Shown here: positions 1-12,952 of the stretch, one piece after another
Layout: each line of letters begins with the position of its first letter
Numbering within the stretch: position 1 is the stretch's first letter
DNA from: Imbricaverruca yamaguchii
Lineage: Eukaryota > Arthropoda > Thecostraca > Neoverrucidae
Direction of reading: 5' to 3'
DNA: 64,000 bases
NCBI GenBank assembly: GCA_034440575.1
Contig: JAOTOL010001625.1
Span: forward strand, 62,001 to 126,000
The notes under the pieces: generated by a model
Told to the model about the DNA's origin: nothing
The model's database searches: none
The model's input: only the letters and a program-made list of their open reading frames with translations
Made by a program: the position numbers and the translations under genes

Positions 1-1025
1 CACATAAAGGACAGTTTTAACACGATTCGATATCTGGTCGGTATTTCCAACTATTAAATCTGTTGGCCACAGAGGCCACTTTTAAGACATGGTGTTCCAA
101 TACTTCCCAGCATGAAATAATGTGATTGGACGTCGCCCATACATGCCATCGCCAGGCCCGCTCACTTATCATCCCACCATTTCTCTTTCACCTACATTAT
201 GATCACAGTACTGCACTATGTACCAGGCGAGGTGGCGGTATCCATGTCAGGATATCTCATGATCTCAGTACTGCACTGGGCGAGGTGGGCGAGGTGAGAT
301 GGCAGTATTCATGTCCTCTATCCATCCAACCATCTATGTTTAAGTCCAGATCCGGCCAGAATCTTCCTCGTTCAGCCGCGATCCGACAGATGGTGATAAC
401 TGAGAAGTGTTCGCCATGTCACCGGATTACCGCCGACCGTCCAGTGGCCGCGGCGCTGGGCTTAAGGGCACGATCTGCCTGAAACCAGATCCTTCGGTCC
501 GGCGGCACGTCCCGAGGTCACGACCTGGCCTCGTGTCACCGGAACAGCTCTGTGATCACCGGGCCCGAGAGATCGGGCTAGTGCCGCCGTTTGCAGAACG
601 TGATACGGCGGGGAGGGTGAGAGCAGGAGCGAGAGCGACACTATCACACATATATGATATCTTCTATCCTGGCTGAACAATGGGACTGTCGTGTACCCAG
701 CTGGCGTGGGTGTCCTTGTGAGTGTCCGGCTTGCAATTTACGTTATCTCTGAGGATCTAACCATTAACTCCAACTGGTGTCTTGTGAAGCGATTATTCAT
801 CTGTACAACCAGCGAAATAAAGTAGCGAGTTTTGGGCGTACAACTGATGGCACCATACGTGAACCAGGGACACTTTACAGCCATGCTCGACCACCAACAA
901 ACAGAGCAACAAAGCATGGACGCTGTATGACCGAAGCAGTCGTTGCGCCCCGAAGCTCAAATAACCAACCAGAGCAACAAAGCAAAGCCAGCTGCATGCC
1001 TCGAAATACTGAGCAGACGGCCGGC
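1..1025. other. No gene recognised
   Basis: Mixed-composition DNA. A GATCTCAGTACTGCACT-like phrase recurs near 200-290. Only the short dispersed repeat at 918-975 is identifiable. Confidence 0.6.
918..975 (+). repeat. Short dispersed repeat, copy 1
   Basis: CTGTATGACCGAAGCAGTCG plus GCGCCCCGAAGC and AACCAACCA recur in the same orientation at 35386-35440. Possibly the end of an unrecognised SINE. Confidence 0.45.
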
Positions 1026-2098
1026 CGGCCGTCCTCTGTGGCCATCAGGGTGGGCCGTCCTCCGTGATCATCAGGGCGGGCCGTCCTCTGTGGTCCTCAG
1101 GGCGGGCCGTCCTCCGTGATCATCAGGGCGGCCGTCCTCTGTGGTCATCAGGGCGGGCCGTCCTCTGTGGTCATCAGGGCGGGCCGTCCTCCGTGATCAT
1201 CAGGGCGGGCCGTCCTCTGTGGTCCTCAGGGCGGGCCGTCCTCCGTGATCATCAGGGCGGGCCGTCCTCTGTGGTCATCAGGGCGGGCCGTCCTCTGTGG
1301 TCATCAGGGCGGGCCGTCCTCCGTGGTCATCAGGGCGGGCCGTCCTCTGTGGTCATCAGGGCGGGCCGTCCTCTGTGGTCATCAGGGCGGGCCGTCCTCT
1401 GTGGTCATCAGGGCGGGCCGTCCTCCGTGTCTCGGGGGTCCTCTGTGGCCATCAGGGCGGGCCGTCCTCTGTGGCCATCAGGGCGGGCCGTCCTCCGTGG
1501 TCATCAGGGCGGGCCGTCCTCTGTGGCCATCAGGGCGGGCCGTCCTCTGTGGTCATCAGGGCGGGCCGTCCTCTGTGGTCATCAGGGCGGGCCGTCCTCT
1601 GTGGTCATCAGGGCGGGCCGTCCTCTGTGGTCATCAGGGCGGGCCGTCCTCTGTGGTCATCAGGGCGGGCCGTCCTCCGTGGTCATCAGGGCGGGCCGTC
1701 CTCTGTGGCCATCAGGGCGGGCCGTCCTCTGTGGTCATCAGGGCGGCCGTCCTCTGTGGTCATCAGGGCGGGCCGTCCTCTGTGGTCATCAGGGCGGCCG
1801 TCCTCTGTGGTCATCAGGGCGGGCCGTCCTCCGTGGTCATCAGGGCGGGCCGTCCTCCGTGGTCATCAGGGCGGCCGTCCTCTGTGGTCATCAGGGCGGC
1901 CGTCCTCTGTGGTCATCAGGGCGGGCCGTCCTCTGTGGTCATCAGGGTGGCCGTCGGGCCGTCATCTGTGGTCATCAGGGCTGGCCGTCATCTGTGGTCA
2001 TCAGGGTGGCCGTCGGGCCGTCCTCTGTGGTCATCAGGGCGGGCCGTCCTCTGTGGTCATCAGGGCGGGCCGTCCTCTGCGGTCATCAGGGCGGCCGT
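1026..2098 (+). repeat. 26-bp minisatellite (~40 units)
   Basis: Unit GGGCGGGCCGTCCTCTGTGG plus TCATCA, with 24-bp variants lacking two Gs and C/T variants. The long ORFs across it are repeat artefacts. Confidence 0.95.
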
Positions 2099-2339
2099 GT
2101 AGACCGAGACCCAGCACGGTTCCTCGCTCCACGCGTCTCCTCCTGTGTCGGCAAATGGCGGCCGTCGGCTGGCCGAGTGCCACCCCCGCTTCCGTCCGGC
2201 CGGCCCCCCTCCACGTCCCGTCTAATCCTGCCGGCCTCTCGATCTCTCCGCTGATCAAGCCCCGCGAGCGCGCGCCGTCTTCCGTCCGACTGATGCGTCT
2301 CGTCCGTCTTGATAATAATCAGCGGCGGCCGGCGTGTAG

Positions 2340-2340
2340 A

Positions 2341-2384
<44 letters not shown>

Positions 2385-2399
2385 AAGAGAGAGAGGAAG
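2340..2399 (+). repeat. (GA)n microsatellite
   Basis: About 60 bases of AGAGAG with a few A insertions. Confidence 0.95.
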
Positions 2400-2776
2400 G
2401 AGCAGGATAGGGAACGACGCGCGTCGAGAATCGCATAGATCGTGCTCCAGTCCAGGAGGACACTGAGTGTGTTGCTTGTTTTGAGCTCGCTTGTTTTGAG
2501 CAAACACGTTTTTGTCTGCTGGTTTCCTTCAGCTATCCGAGTACCAGTTATTTTGTCCTGGCTTTCATTGTGAAGACAATGGTAATGTAAAATAATCACG
2601 TTGATCAATGTTTAGTAAAATGACGAAGCATATTTTTTAATACAAGTAATACTCCAATCCTGTAAAAGTAAAGTTAAGAAGACAGCAACACCAAGCACAA
2701 ATGATATAATAGGAAAATGGTTATGGATATTGAGGCTCTTGCCTGGATATTGAGGATATGGATATTGAGGCTCCGA

Positions 2777-3299
2777 ATCCCATCGAAGCGGCGCCGCTGT
2801 GTACTTGCTTCCGTAGTACACATACTACTGCGCCTTTGTGCTTCCGCTCCCCCCACTCCCCACCCCACCCCCTGCGGCGCCACTGTGCTTCCGCCTCCTC
2901 CTCCGTGAGTGGACTCTGCCGGCCTTCGTCCATTCCGTCGGCTCCAATCCCCATCCAAGCGGCGCCACTGTGTTTCCGCCCCTCCCCGTGAGTGGACCCG
3001 TCTGGCCTTCGTCCATTACGCCGGCTCCGACCTTCGTCCAGGCTGCGCCGCTGTGCTTCCGCCCCCCCCATGAGTGGACCTGTCCGGCCTCCGTTCATTA
3101 CACCGGCTCCGACCTTCGTCCAGGCTGCGCCGCTGTGCTTCCGCCCCCCCATGAGTGGACCTGTCCGGCCTCCGTCCGTTCCGCCGACTCCGATCCCCGT
3201 CCAGGCGGCGCCACTGTGTTTCCGCCCCTCCCCCATGAGTGGACCTGTCCGGCCTCCGTCCGTTCCGCCGACTCCGATCCCCTTCCAGGCTGCGCCGAT
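2777..3299 (+). repeat. 81-84-bp minisatellite (~6 units)
   Basis: Units start TGAGTGGACCTGTCCGGCCT (3071, 3152, 3236 and diverged earlier copies) and contain CTGTGYTTCCGCCCC. Confidence 0.9.
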
Positions 3300-3885
3300 C
3301 TCGCCGAGTGGTCTAGTCGTTTGGCTCCGGCGGCACGTCTCGCTGGTGTACGGGTCGGCTGCGGTCGGAAGCCGTTCTATCATCACCGCATCGCTTCCTG
3401 TTCCCCATATCGCGCTGCAATGCGCGTGCTATCAGAACATATGAAATAGAAAACACAAAACTAAAACAATACCCAGCACAAAAACGAACATAGCACGTGC
3501 TATTAAAACACCATGAAGCCTAACGTCGAAATGGTATCAAATAAGAATAATAACTTTGTCATCATCCGTGATAAACCCACCTTCATATTGTACTTCAGTT
3601 TCGCTGGTGAGAGACGACAATTTGTAATAAGGCCACTGATGACTTCTTGTTGCATTACATCAGGCATCAGCGCTCGTGAAGTTAGCAACAGCCACAACAG
3701 ACAGCCATAGCAAATGCCCACAGCAGACTGCCACAGCAGACTGCCACAGCAGGCAGCTCCAGCAACAGGCGGCTGTGCCAACTAGACTAATGTTGTAGGC
3801 CAGATCTATATAGCTATACATGATAACGTGTCGCAAAAGGCGTCCCAGGTGAATGCATGACTATATCAAGTTACTCCATGCAGTG

Positions 3886-4166
<281 letters not shown>

Positions 4167-4216
<50 letters not shown>
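4167..4216. repeat. (TA)n microsatellite, second block
   Basis: About 50 bases of TA directly after GCCCCGAA. Confidence 0.97.
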
Positions 4217-4218
<2 letters not shown>

Positions 4219-4559
4219 GGCGCTGTTATGGCTATTGCGAGACATGTAATCAAGGTTCAACAATCCGGTAAACAACAAATACAAAATCAAGCCATTTAGC
4301 CTCTGACAACAACCATGAAAGGAAACCTATTACGGACAAGATAGGAAACTTAGCGCATCTGTAACGACGGCGTGAATTGTATTAGCTTGAGTAAAAATAC
4401 GAGTGCTCATCTCCATGGACACAATTGCTTCTTTCGTTATCCGCCACGTGCAGACATATTTTAACAGGGAGGGCGTTCGTGATAAGGATGGGGCCCACAT
4501 TGTTGCGCCTTTTCAACACCGCCTTGCTTTCTCAAAAGGAGGCGTGAATACCAGCACGA

Positions 4560-5500
4560 ATACCGTGGCTGCTGGAGCAGTGATGGTCAGGCCACCAGGA
4601 CAGCTGTGGCCGCTTCAGCGGTCGTCACCGTTAGACAGCTGTGGCCGCTGGGGCGGCAGTGGTCACAGGGGCGGCCGCCACCGCTGAGGTGACGGAGGGT
4701 GACCTTCCTAGTCCTTGGCAGAATCTATGGCTTTCCAGGTATTCCTCGCACGCATTGCCAGTTATCAAGGACTCGCTTAGCTCTCAGGAGCCCGCGGCCC
4801 TCGTGTGTTCGGGTGAAGGACCCAGTGGCCCTTCATCCCGGCTCTGGGCCCTCTCTGACGGTTCGGGTCCTTCCGTAGCTAGGAGTCCTCTCCGTCGGTG
4901 CAGGGGCCCTCCTTAGCGATCCACGGCCTCCTCTGTCCGGGCGGAGGCTCTCTTTCAACAGCTTGTACCCTGTCCATCAGGCCAGGGGTCCTTGTGCGCC
5001 TTGGGTACCATCCACCAGCCCAAGTGCCCTTCCTGACGGCCTGAGATCCTCTCCGGCAACTAGTTCACCCATCGTCTCAGGGGCTCTCTCTCTCTGACGA
5101 CCCAGGGCCTTTCCCGGCAAGCCGGAGACCCTTTTCAAACGTTTGAGCTTCGTGCATCAGATCAGGAACCCTTTCGTCGGCTTGGGTTTCGCCAACAGCC
5201 CAGGGGCCCTTCCAGCTCTCCGGGGTCCGTCTATTGATCTGGTAGCCCTTCACGTTAGAGCCTAGCCATGGGTCCTCAACATTTTCCTGAGGGACACTCT
5301 CCGTTGACTCGAGGCTCTCCTCGTCCGCCTGGACACCTTCCGTCAGCACGGAGTCCCCTTTCATCGGTCCAGAAATCCTTCACGTCCGCCCAGGGGCCCT
5401 TACGGGCCTCCTGCACCGCCTGGAGAGCCCCCTCCGACCCTCCAGATGGGAGAGGCTGCCTCTTCGCCCCCCCCTCTGGCCACGGCGCTGACTCCATGAC
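4560..5500. repeat. Degenerate GC-rich ~30-bp repeat region
   Basis: Loosely repeated GGCCCTTCC-, GTCGGCTTG- and CTCTCCG-containing segments without an exact unit. A similar texture occurs at 42843-43400. No exon was recognised. Confidence 0.5.
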
Positions 5501-6101
5501 ATGAATTTTGTTACAATCGGTGCTTGTTGCTGGAAGCGTACCATGCAGCAGAGACAAGTACCGCTTACAGCTAAATTCATTTCATGGAGTAAATATATAT
5601 TGTGGTGCATTCTAAATCTGTGTCTGTAACTTTCTAAATCTAAATTGTAAATTTAAATATGTTATTTGTTTGCAGTGCTTTGTCATGTATAGCTACATAT
5701 ATCTGTCACATGACATCAATTTAGTCGGCATAGTCGCTTGTTGCTGGAACTGCCTGATGGAGCCACCTGCTGTGGCTGTTGCTGCAGCACATTGCTGCAC
5801 GGACATCCGAAATTGCCGAGAAGCGCTTCGCTGTTCGAATTGCCGACCAGTGCCGCCCCAAGTCTCCACAGTCTCAGTGTCTTGATATTATCCAGACGGC
5901 TGTTGTATATCTCGCCTCGTGCGGGGAAGTCCGGGAAGTAAACCTCGGATCTATCGCCACGCCGGAAGCCGGCCGAGTGTTGACTGGCCGCTTTACGTCC
6001 CGTTTCAACATTGATGTCGACCAAGTTGAACGCTGGCGGAGGGCTCTTGAGGCCGTGGGGGCGGCCGACGGCACACGGAGCAGTCTGTCGCGTCGTTCGC
6101 A

Positions 6102-6275
6102 GTCTGCCCCGTCTGGCATCTGCTGCCCACTGTCTGCCCCGTCTGGCATCTGCTGCCCACTGTCTGCCCCGTCTGGCATCTGCTGCCCACTGTCTGCCCC
6201 GTCTGGGATCTGCTGCCCACTGTCTGCCCCGTCTGGCATCTGCTGCCCACTGTCTGCCCCGTCTGGCATCTGCTG
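6102..6275 (+). repeat. 30-bp minisatellite (six units)
   Basis: Unit TCTGCCCCGTCTGGCATCTG followed by CTGCCCACTG. Confidence 0.95.
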
Positions 6276-6538
6276 CCCGCCATCTGCTGCCCGCCGTCTG
6301 CTGCCCGCCATCTGCTGTCCGGCGTCTGCTGCCCGCCATCTGCTGTCCGCCGTCTGCTGTCCGGCGTCTGCTGTCCGCCGTCTGCTGTCCGCCGTCTGCT
6401 GTCCGCCGTCTGCTGTCCGCCGTCTGCTGTCCGCCGTCTGCTGTCCGCCGTCTGCTGTCCGCCGTCTGCTGCCCGCCGTCTGCTGTCCGCCGTCTGGTGC
6501 CCGCCATCTGCTGTCCGCCGTCTGCTGTCCGCCGTCTT
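6276..6538 (+). repeat. 14-bp minisatellite (~18 units)
   Basis: Unit GTCTGCTGTCCGCC with CATCTGCTGCCCGC variants, grading out of the 30-bp array. Confidence 0.95.
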
Positions 6539-6704
6539 GCGCCCCTCTGAGGAGGGGGCATCCATTAGACGGCACGGATGTCGCCGTACCGCGGATCTCG
6601 GATCTGAGATCCGGCCGCCGGACGGAACCGCCCCGAGTCGTATCGATCCGTCGCTTAATGGCTTGTTCCGGCGGCGCTAAAAATGCCGACTGGAGCCACA
6701 GTGC

Positions 6705-7100
6705 CTGAAGATGACGGCCGGAACCCAGAATGTGAAGATGGCGGTCGTGTCCCATGATGCGAAGATGACGACCGGGACTCGGGACGTGAAGATGATGACC
6801 AGGTCCTAGGACGTCAAGATGACGGATGACGACTGGAACCCAGGATCTGGAGATGACGACCGGGACCCAGAGCACGAAGATGACGATCATGGCCCAGGAT
6901 GTGAAGATGACGATCATGGCCCAGGATGTGAAGATGACGGCCGTGTTCCAGGATGTGAAGGTGACAACCGGGACTCAGGTCTTAAAAGGACGACCGGGGC
7001 CTAAGTCATAAAGATGACGGTTGGGGCCCAGGTCTTAAAGTGACGACCGGTGCCTATGTCGGAAATATGACGACCGAGACCCAGGAAGTGAGTACGGTGA
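6705..7100 (+). repeat. ~27-bp degenerate minisatellite
   Basis: GAAGATGACGA and CCCAGGATGT blocks recur. The two units around 6890-6945 are exact 27-base copies; the rest vary. Confidence 0.8.
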
Positions 7101-7225
7101 CCAGGATCCGGAATGTCGATGCAGACGTTGCTACGGCGGTGCTATGTAGGCGGACGTATGAAGACTCGGAGACTCGGTACGGAAGTTGAGTACGGACGTG
7201 ACCAGGATCCGGAATGTCGATGCAG

Positions 7226-7301
7226 ACGTTGGTACGGACGTTGGTACGGACGTTGGTACGGACGTTGGTACGGACGTTGGTACGGACGTTGGTACGGACG
7301 T
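7226..7301 (+). repeat. 12-bp minisatellite
   Basis: About six copies of TTGGTACGGACG. A ~45-base stretch with GTGACCAGGATCCGGAATGT occurs twice nearby (7097 and 7197). Confidence 0.95.
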
Positions 7302-7303
7302 CT

Positions 7304-8336
7304 GGTGCCGAGGAATACGTTGTTGGGAGCTTCGACGTCGGACGTGATGTCGCATCGCTAGTAACTTGCGATCGGTATGGAGACTAGACTGGAGAGTAAA
7401 CACATTGAGTGTGATGGAGGGAGGATGAACGGTGGGCTCCATTCCCACAGGCGCGGTTGAGTGATCAGGAACTTGATCGTGCCGTGTGGTGGTAGGCCTG
7501 ATCACACAGCCGTACCCCGGAACAGGCTCTGCTCGCGCCTGTAATGGCAAAAGTGTCAAGTGTCAGTCTGACCTCATGCGACCGGAATGGCTGCTGGAAA
7601 TCCTCATTCAGCGCCCTGCAGTTTTTCGCGAAGAAAAAATGAACGGTGTGTGGCAACGTGCACGCTTGACACACCTTTTCCTGCTTCCGTTTTCCATGCA
7701 TACATTTCGCATGTTATGGAAAAGGCTTGGTCATGTCATTCATGGTCACTAACCTAATACGGTTGGGTAGGGTAGGTGTCATATACAAATTTAATATGTC
7801 ATACGTTTTTGTATAATAATGTTCACACAAGGCCTTCAGGGATGGGTTACCACTACAGAACTTATAAACTATGATATTAGATTTTGCGATTTTTTCTAAG
7901 TCCTGCCGTAATTTTTTTCTTCACTATGACTAATCTTTGAGGGCTAGTCACAAATTTCTGCCATACTATGCAATTTAGATCACTGAGTTGTCTTAAAGTA
8001 TAATTTCTTAGTGTGATCTATCGATCTCAAACATGATTGTATTGGTATAAATCGCACTTAAAATGTTACCTACAAAGTTGTATAATGTCGAATTTCGATT
8101 TCGTTCAAGGGCATTACGAGGCGAGTCTTTCCTCCCGATTCCAACATACAAGTAATTTTCGAAATTGCCCAAGAAATGAATCGCAAGGGTGCCACATGTG
8201 ACTTTGACGTTGTGTAGGTCTGAGCTTTCGGTTGGCACAGGCCTATTGGTTTTTTTAAATTCACAATTTCGGTGGCGTTCTTCCATGGTTTCTGAGATGC
8301 TGGATGAGGTGTGGATATCCTCGCCAAACCGACGGA
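7304..8336. other. No gene recognised
   Basis: Ordinary mixed sequence, AT-rich from 7740. Short ORFs show no recognisable domain. Confidence 0.6.
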
Positions 8337-8770
8337 GGCGTCTATATCGGCTCCGGGTGGCCCTGTCTATATCGGCTCCGGGTGGTCCTGTCTATATCGC
8401 CTCCGGGTGGTCCCTGTCTATATCGGCTCCGGGTGGTCCCTGTCTATATCGGCTCCGGGTGGTCCCTGTCTATATCGGCTCCGGGTGGTCCCTGTCTATA
8501 TCGGCTCCGGGTGGTCCCTGTCTATATCGGCTCCGGGTGGTCCCTGTCTATATCGGCTCCGGGTGGTCCCTGTCTATATCGGCTCCTGGTCCGTCCCTGT
8601 CTATATCGGCTCCGGGTGGCCCCTGTCTATATCGGCTCCGGGTGGTCCCTGTCTATATCGGCTCCGGGTGGTCCCTGTCTATATCGGCTCCGGGTGGTCC
8701 CTGTCTATATCGGCTCCGGGTGGTCCCTGTCTATATCGGCTCCGGGTGGTCCCTGTCTATATCGGCTCCC
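8337..8770 (+). repeat. 26-bp minisatellite, block 1
   Basis: Unit TATATCGGCTCCGGGTGGTC plus CCTGTC, ~17 copies. Confidence 0.95.
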
Positions 8771-8773
8771 TAT

Positions 8774-9020
8774 CGGCACCGTCCGCACGCTGGGTGACCC
8801 CACTGCGAGGCGTACCGTCCGCACGCTGGGTGACCCCACTGAGGCGTCCGTCCGCACGCTGGTGACCCCTGGGCCCCCGTCCGCACGCTGGGTGCCCTGA
8901 GGCCCACGTCCGACTGTGACCCCACTGGGGCCCACTGTCTGCACGCTGGTGACCCCACGCGGCCCCTGTCGCACGCTGGTGACCCCACTGGCCGTCAACG
9001 CTGGTGACCCCTGCAAGCGT
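8774..9020 (+). repeat. 36-bp-type minisatellite, block 1 (degenerate)
   Basis: CCGTCCGCACGCTGGGTGAC and CCCACTG segments with many deletions. Confidence 0.85.
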
Positions 9021-9036
9021 CACGTGGTCCCTGTCT

Positions 9037-9735
9037 ATATCGGCTCCGGTGGTCCCGTCTATATCGGCTCCGTTCTGTTTATCGCTCCTGGTCCGTCCCT
9101 TATATTCTATTCTTTATATCCGGTGGTCCCTGTCTATATCGGCTCCGGGTGGCCCTGTCTATATCGGCTCCGGGTGGTCCCTGTCTATATCGGCTCCGGG
9201 TGGTCCCTGTCTATATCGGCTCCTGGTCCGTCCCTGTCTATATCGGCTCCGGGTGGTCCCTGTCTATATCGGCTCCGGTGTCCCTGTCTATATCGGCTCC
9301 GGGTGGTCCCTGTCTATATCGGCTCCGGGTGGTCCCTGTCTATATCGGCTCCGGGTGGTCCCTGTCTATATCGGCTCCGGTGGTCCTGTCTATATCGGCT
9401 CCGGGTGGTCCCTGTCTATATCGGCTCCGGGTGCTCCCTGTCTATATCGGCTCCGGGTGGTCCCTGTCTATATCGGCTCCGGGTGGTCCCTGTCTATATC
9501 GGCCCTGGTCCGTCCCTGTCTATATCGGCTCCGGGTGGTCCCTGTCTATATCGGCTCCGTGTCCCTGTCTATATCGGCTCCGGGTGGTCCCTGTCTATAT
9601 CGGCTCCGGTGTCCCTGTCTATATCGGCTCCGGGTGGTCCCTGTCTATATCGGCTCCGGGTGGTCCCTGTCTATATCGGCTCCGGGTGGCCCCTGTCTAT
9701 ATCGGCTCCGGGTGGTCCCTGTCTATATCGGCTCG
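9037..9735 (+). repeat. 26-bp minisatellite, block 2
   Basis: Same unit as 8337-8770, ~26 copies, with truncated units such as CTCCTGGTCCGTCCC shared between blocks. Confidence 0.95.
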
Positions 9736-9803
9736 GGTCCCTGTCTTTCGGCCCGTCCCTGTTTCGCTCCGGTGCCCTGTCTTTGCCCTGGGTGCCCCCT
9801 CGC

Positions 9804-10118
9804 CTATATCCGCTGGGTGACCCCACTGCAGGCCCACCGTCCGCCGCTGGGTGACCCCACTGCTATGTCCACCGTCCGCACGCTGGGTGACCCCATCTGC
9901 GAGGCCCACCGTCCGCACGCTGGGTGACCCCACTGCGAGGCCCACCGTCCGCACGCTGGGTGACCCCACTGCGAGGCCCACCGTCCGCACGCTGGGTGAC
10001 CCCACTGCGAGGCCCACCGTCCGCACGCTGGGTGACCCCACTGCGAGGCCCACCGTCCGCACGCTGGGTGACCCCACTGCGAGGCCTACCGTCCGCACGC
10101 TGGGTGACCCCACTGCGA
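9804..10118 (+). repeat. 36-bp minisatellite, block 2
   Basis: Unit CCGTCCGCACGCTGGGTGAC plus CCCACTGCGAGGCCCA, ~8 well-conserved copies. Confidence 0.95.
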
Positions 10119-11984
10119 GACCCGCGGCCGTCGCTGCTGACCCGCCGCCGGCAGCAGCGAGCCCGCGGCGTCAATGCGGCGGAAATTTTAATGATCGGGA
10201 AATGAAGAATGGCGCCGCTGGTGGGACAGGCGGCCCCAGCCGCGCGATGTAGTGCGCGAATAAGACGTGCCGAGCGGCTATTCAATAGCGTCCTCGGTCG
10301 GCCGGCCCAACGAAGGTCGATTGCGCCGGCGTCGCGCGTCAATTGATATTTGAGAGCTGCAAGGCCGAGTCGACAGACGAGCCGGGCTGTCTGGCCGCCG
10401 CCGATGCCTGGAAATAATAAGTTGCGCGCGACTCGTCGCCTTTGCGACTGCCTGGTGAACCGCTAACAAGCGGCAGAACTGGATACGCCAGGCTGGAGCG
10501 ACGCCGGTGGTGGCTCCTTTGTCTCGGCCCTCGCCGCCAGTACGGCCTGTTAAGACCGGCGACTGCCAACCCCCCGCCGCGTCTGCCTAACAAGATGCAG
10601 GGAAACACTGATGTTTGAATAGCGACCGAAACTGTGGCGGCGGGCGGCGCAGCGCTTGTGTGGCGGAAGATTGTGGGGCTAACGCTGTCTTAACCCGCGC
10701 TGGCTCACAAAGTTGGCCGTAAAAAGCGCCGCTGCAGCGCGAGCCAGCTCCTTCTGGCCTCGCCGCCGCTCCTGCCCGCCATATTTGTGGCCCAGATGGA
10801 TGGACCGGTGGAGAAGTAAACAGGAAATTAAGGCCGGTGTTTTTCCATTTCCGTGGCAATTTTTCACAAAGAACCTCCCAGTCGGGTGGCGCGGCGTTTG
10901 GTGTTCGATGATTCTTCTGTCAACAGTACAGGAGGTGAGAGGACAGTCCGTCCCTTTCCGTCGTTTTAAAGCATTGCTCCGGAAAGTCAAACGGCGTGTG
11001 GATTGTTCGTTTGCGACCACACTGACACCCAATGCGACTTCAGTATGAACCGTATGTCAATTGAATTTTCGAGTCAATTGAAAGGTACCGACGTCAATGA
11101 AATCCGATTGCTTTCGATTTTGTGGAGCTACCATAGAGCAAGCACATTAATTTACTTCAGTGTCAATCCAGCTTCAACATAAATGTATTCAAATTGGCTC
11201 GGGACAGGCATTATGCCTAGGGAGTACCTAAGTCATAAATACCCAAATTCAGAGTAAACAACATGCTCAATTAAAAGCGAAATTGCATCGTAGTATCATG
11301 TCTAATAGCTGTATCTGGATATTTGTGTTTGATATATGGCTATAGTGATAATCGTTCAACGTCATTGAAGGAGATTCTCCCGATAAAATTAAGCCTGTGT
11401 TGAGAAGTGTTCTGCTCATATTAATATAGTAACAAAATGCATGTGTTTCTGTGTACAGGAAGAGGCACGCACCTGTATTCCGAATCACTAACATTAACCC
11501 TCACCCTGGAGCGGCATTTTGCCGCCCTCTCCCTCAGTGTATGGGGCTCTATTGGCCTTGAAAAGGTCAATGGCATGTAAAGGTCTTGCTGAGATATCCG
11601 CCCTACTCCTTTCAAGATTAGCCATCCGCGGAATCGTAGGAGACCAATCATCAATCATTCATAATTTCGGAGAAAATGACATGGCATGTTTCATATATTC
11701 ATATATTCACGTTGCATGTCAGTTATGTTGCATCGTCAATTTGTTGTGCCATCGGGTCGGCAAAAGGTCATCAGCTGCGCCAGGCGGCGGCATGCTGCCT
11801 TGCACTTCTCATGTGGTCATGGAATTACCTGACAAGAACTGTATAAAACCATTGCATTGGCGACTATTTAACAATGTTGTCCGCGTTTGATTTGATTGGT
11901 TCTGACTGCTTATTGACCCTGTTTCTCTTGCGCTTGCTTTGTTTCCACTTGTCTGCGCCTCCCTTGGTCTCATTGGGCTCCTGT
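10119..11984. other. No gene recognised; CpG-rich 10120-10950
   Basis: The first ~800 bases are rich in CG dinucleotides (CCGCCG, GGCGGC). The rest is AT-richer. No conserved semaphorin text is present, so no upstream exon could be placed here. Confidence 0.6.
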
Positions 11985-12770
11985 TGTCCCCCTGGGTGTA
12001 CTCCGCCCTGGCTGTACCCCTCCTGATCTGGCCGGTCTCCTGTTGTTCCCCTGGGTGTACTCCGCCCTGGCTGTACCCCTCCTGACCTGGTCGGCTTCCT
12101 GTTGTCCCCCTGGGTGTACTCCGCCCTGGCTGTATCCCTCCTGACCTGGTCGGCTTCCTGTTGTCCACCTGGGTGTACTCCTTCCCTGAGTGTACCCCTC
12201 CTGATCTGGCCGGTATCCTGTTGTCCCCCTGGGTGTACTCCGCCCTGGCTGTACCCCTCCTGATCTGGCAGGTCTCCTGTTGTTCCCCTGGGTGTACTCC
12301 GCCCTGGCTGTACTTAACTTCTTCTTTCCCTTGTATCCCTCTTACCCTCTGACCTTGGCTTCCTTTTCCCCTTGTACTCCCCTGCTTCTTTGGGTTCCTT
12401 TTTCTTGTACTCGCCCTGGCTTCCCTCCTGACCTGGTCGGCTTCCTGTTGTCCCCCTGGGTGTACTCCGCCCTGGCTGTATCCCTCCTGACCTGGTCGGC
12501 TTCCTGTTGTCCACCTGGTGTACCCCTTCCTGAGTGTACCCCTCCTGATCAGGCCGGTTCCTGTTGTTCTGGTTACTCCCTGGCTTTCACCCCTCCTGTT
12601 ACTGTACCCCTCCTGACCTGGCCGGTCTCCTGTTGTTCCCCTGGGTGTACTCCGCCCTGGCTGTATCCCTCCTGACCTGGTCGGCTTCCTGTTGTCCACC
12701 TGGGTGTACTCCTTCCCTGAGTGTATCCCTCCTGACCTGGTCGGTCTCCTGTTGTCCCCGGGGCCTCGTG
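11985..12770 (+). repeat. 60-bp array upstream of the exon at 12807
   Basis: Roughly a dozen units of CTGGGTGTACTCCGCCCTGG, CTGTAYCCCTCCTGACCTGG and TCGGCTTCCTGTTGTCCCCC, interrupted near 12313-12410. Pyrimidine-rich, no exon sequence. Confidence 0.9.
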
Positions 12771-12806
12771 TGCAGCCGCTTGACCCTGTCCACCCCTTGT
12801 CCTCAG

Positions 12807-12952
12807 GTACCGACGCCAAGACCTGGCCAGTGCGTCAACAACAGCAAGTCGCTGCCTGACATGACCCTCAACTTCGTCAAGACGCACCCGCTGCTGGACG
12901 AAGCAGTCGAGGCGTTCTTCGGCGGCCCCATCCTCACGCGCATCAGCATGAG
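12807..12952 (+). CDS. Sema1a: Semaphorin-1A exon: sema-domain blade (PRPGxCVNNS)
   Basis: First semaphorin exon in the window. It opens in phase 0 after a pyrimidine-rich tract ending in cctcag and ends in phase 2 at AG|GTGAGG. The translation begins [18 protein letters not shown] and continues with [15 protein letters not shown] and [13 protein letters not shown], the well-known semaphorin segment with P-R-P-G-x-C and the N-F-x-K-x-H-P-L-x-D-E motif. NNS is a potential N-glycosylation sequon, and the cysteine is one of the conserved sema-domain cysteines. A 60-bp tandem array (11985-12770) ends only about 36 bases before the acceptor, but its units contain no exon sequence. The preceding exon, which should end in phase 0, was not found in the upstream 12.8 kb. 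Confidence 0.95.

Noticed and set aside
1064..2466. Long plus-strand ORFs over the 26-bp array
   Set aside because: Repeat artefact; frames interchange at each unit.
10713..11048. Candidate upstream semaphorin exon or separate gene near CAGGAG|GTGAGAG
   Set aside because: The translation has no semaphorin or other domain similarity that I can recognise.
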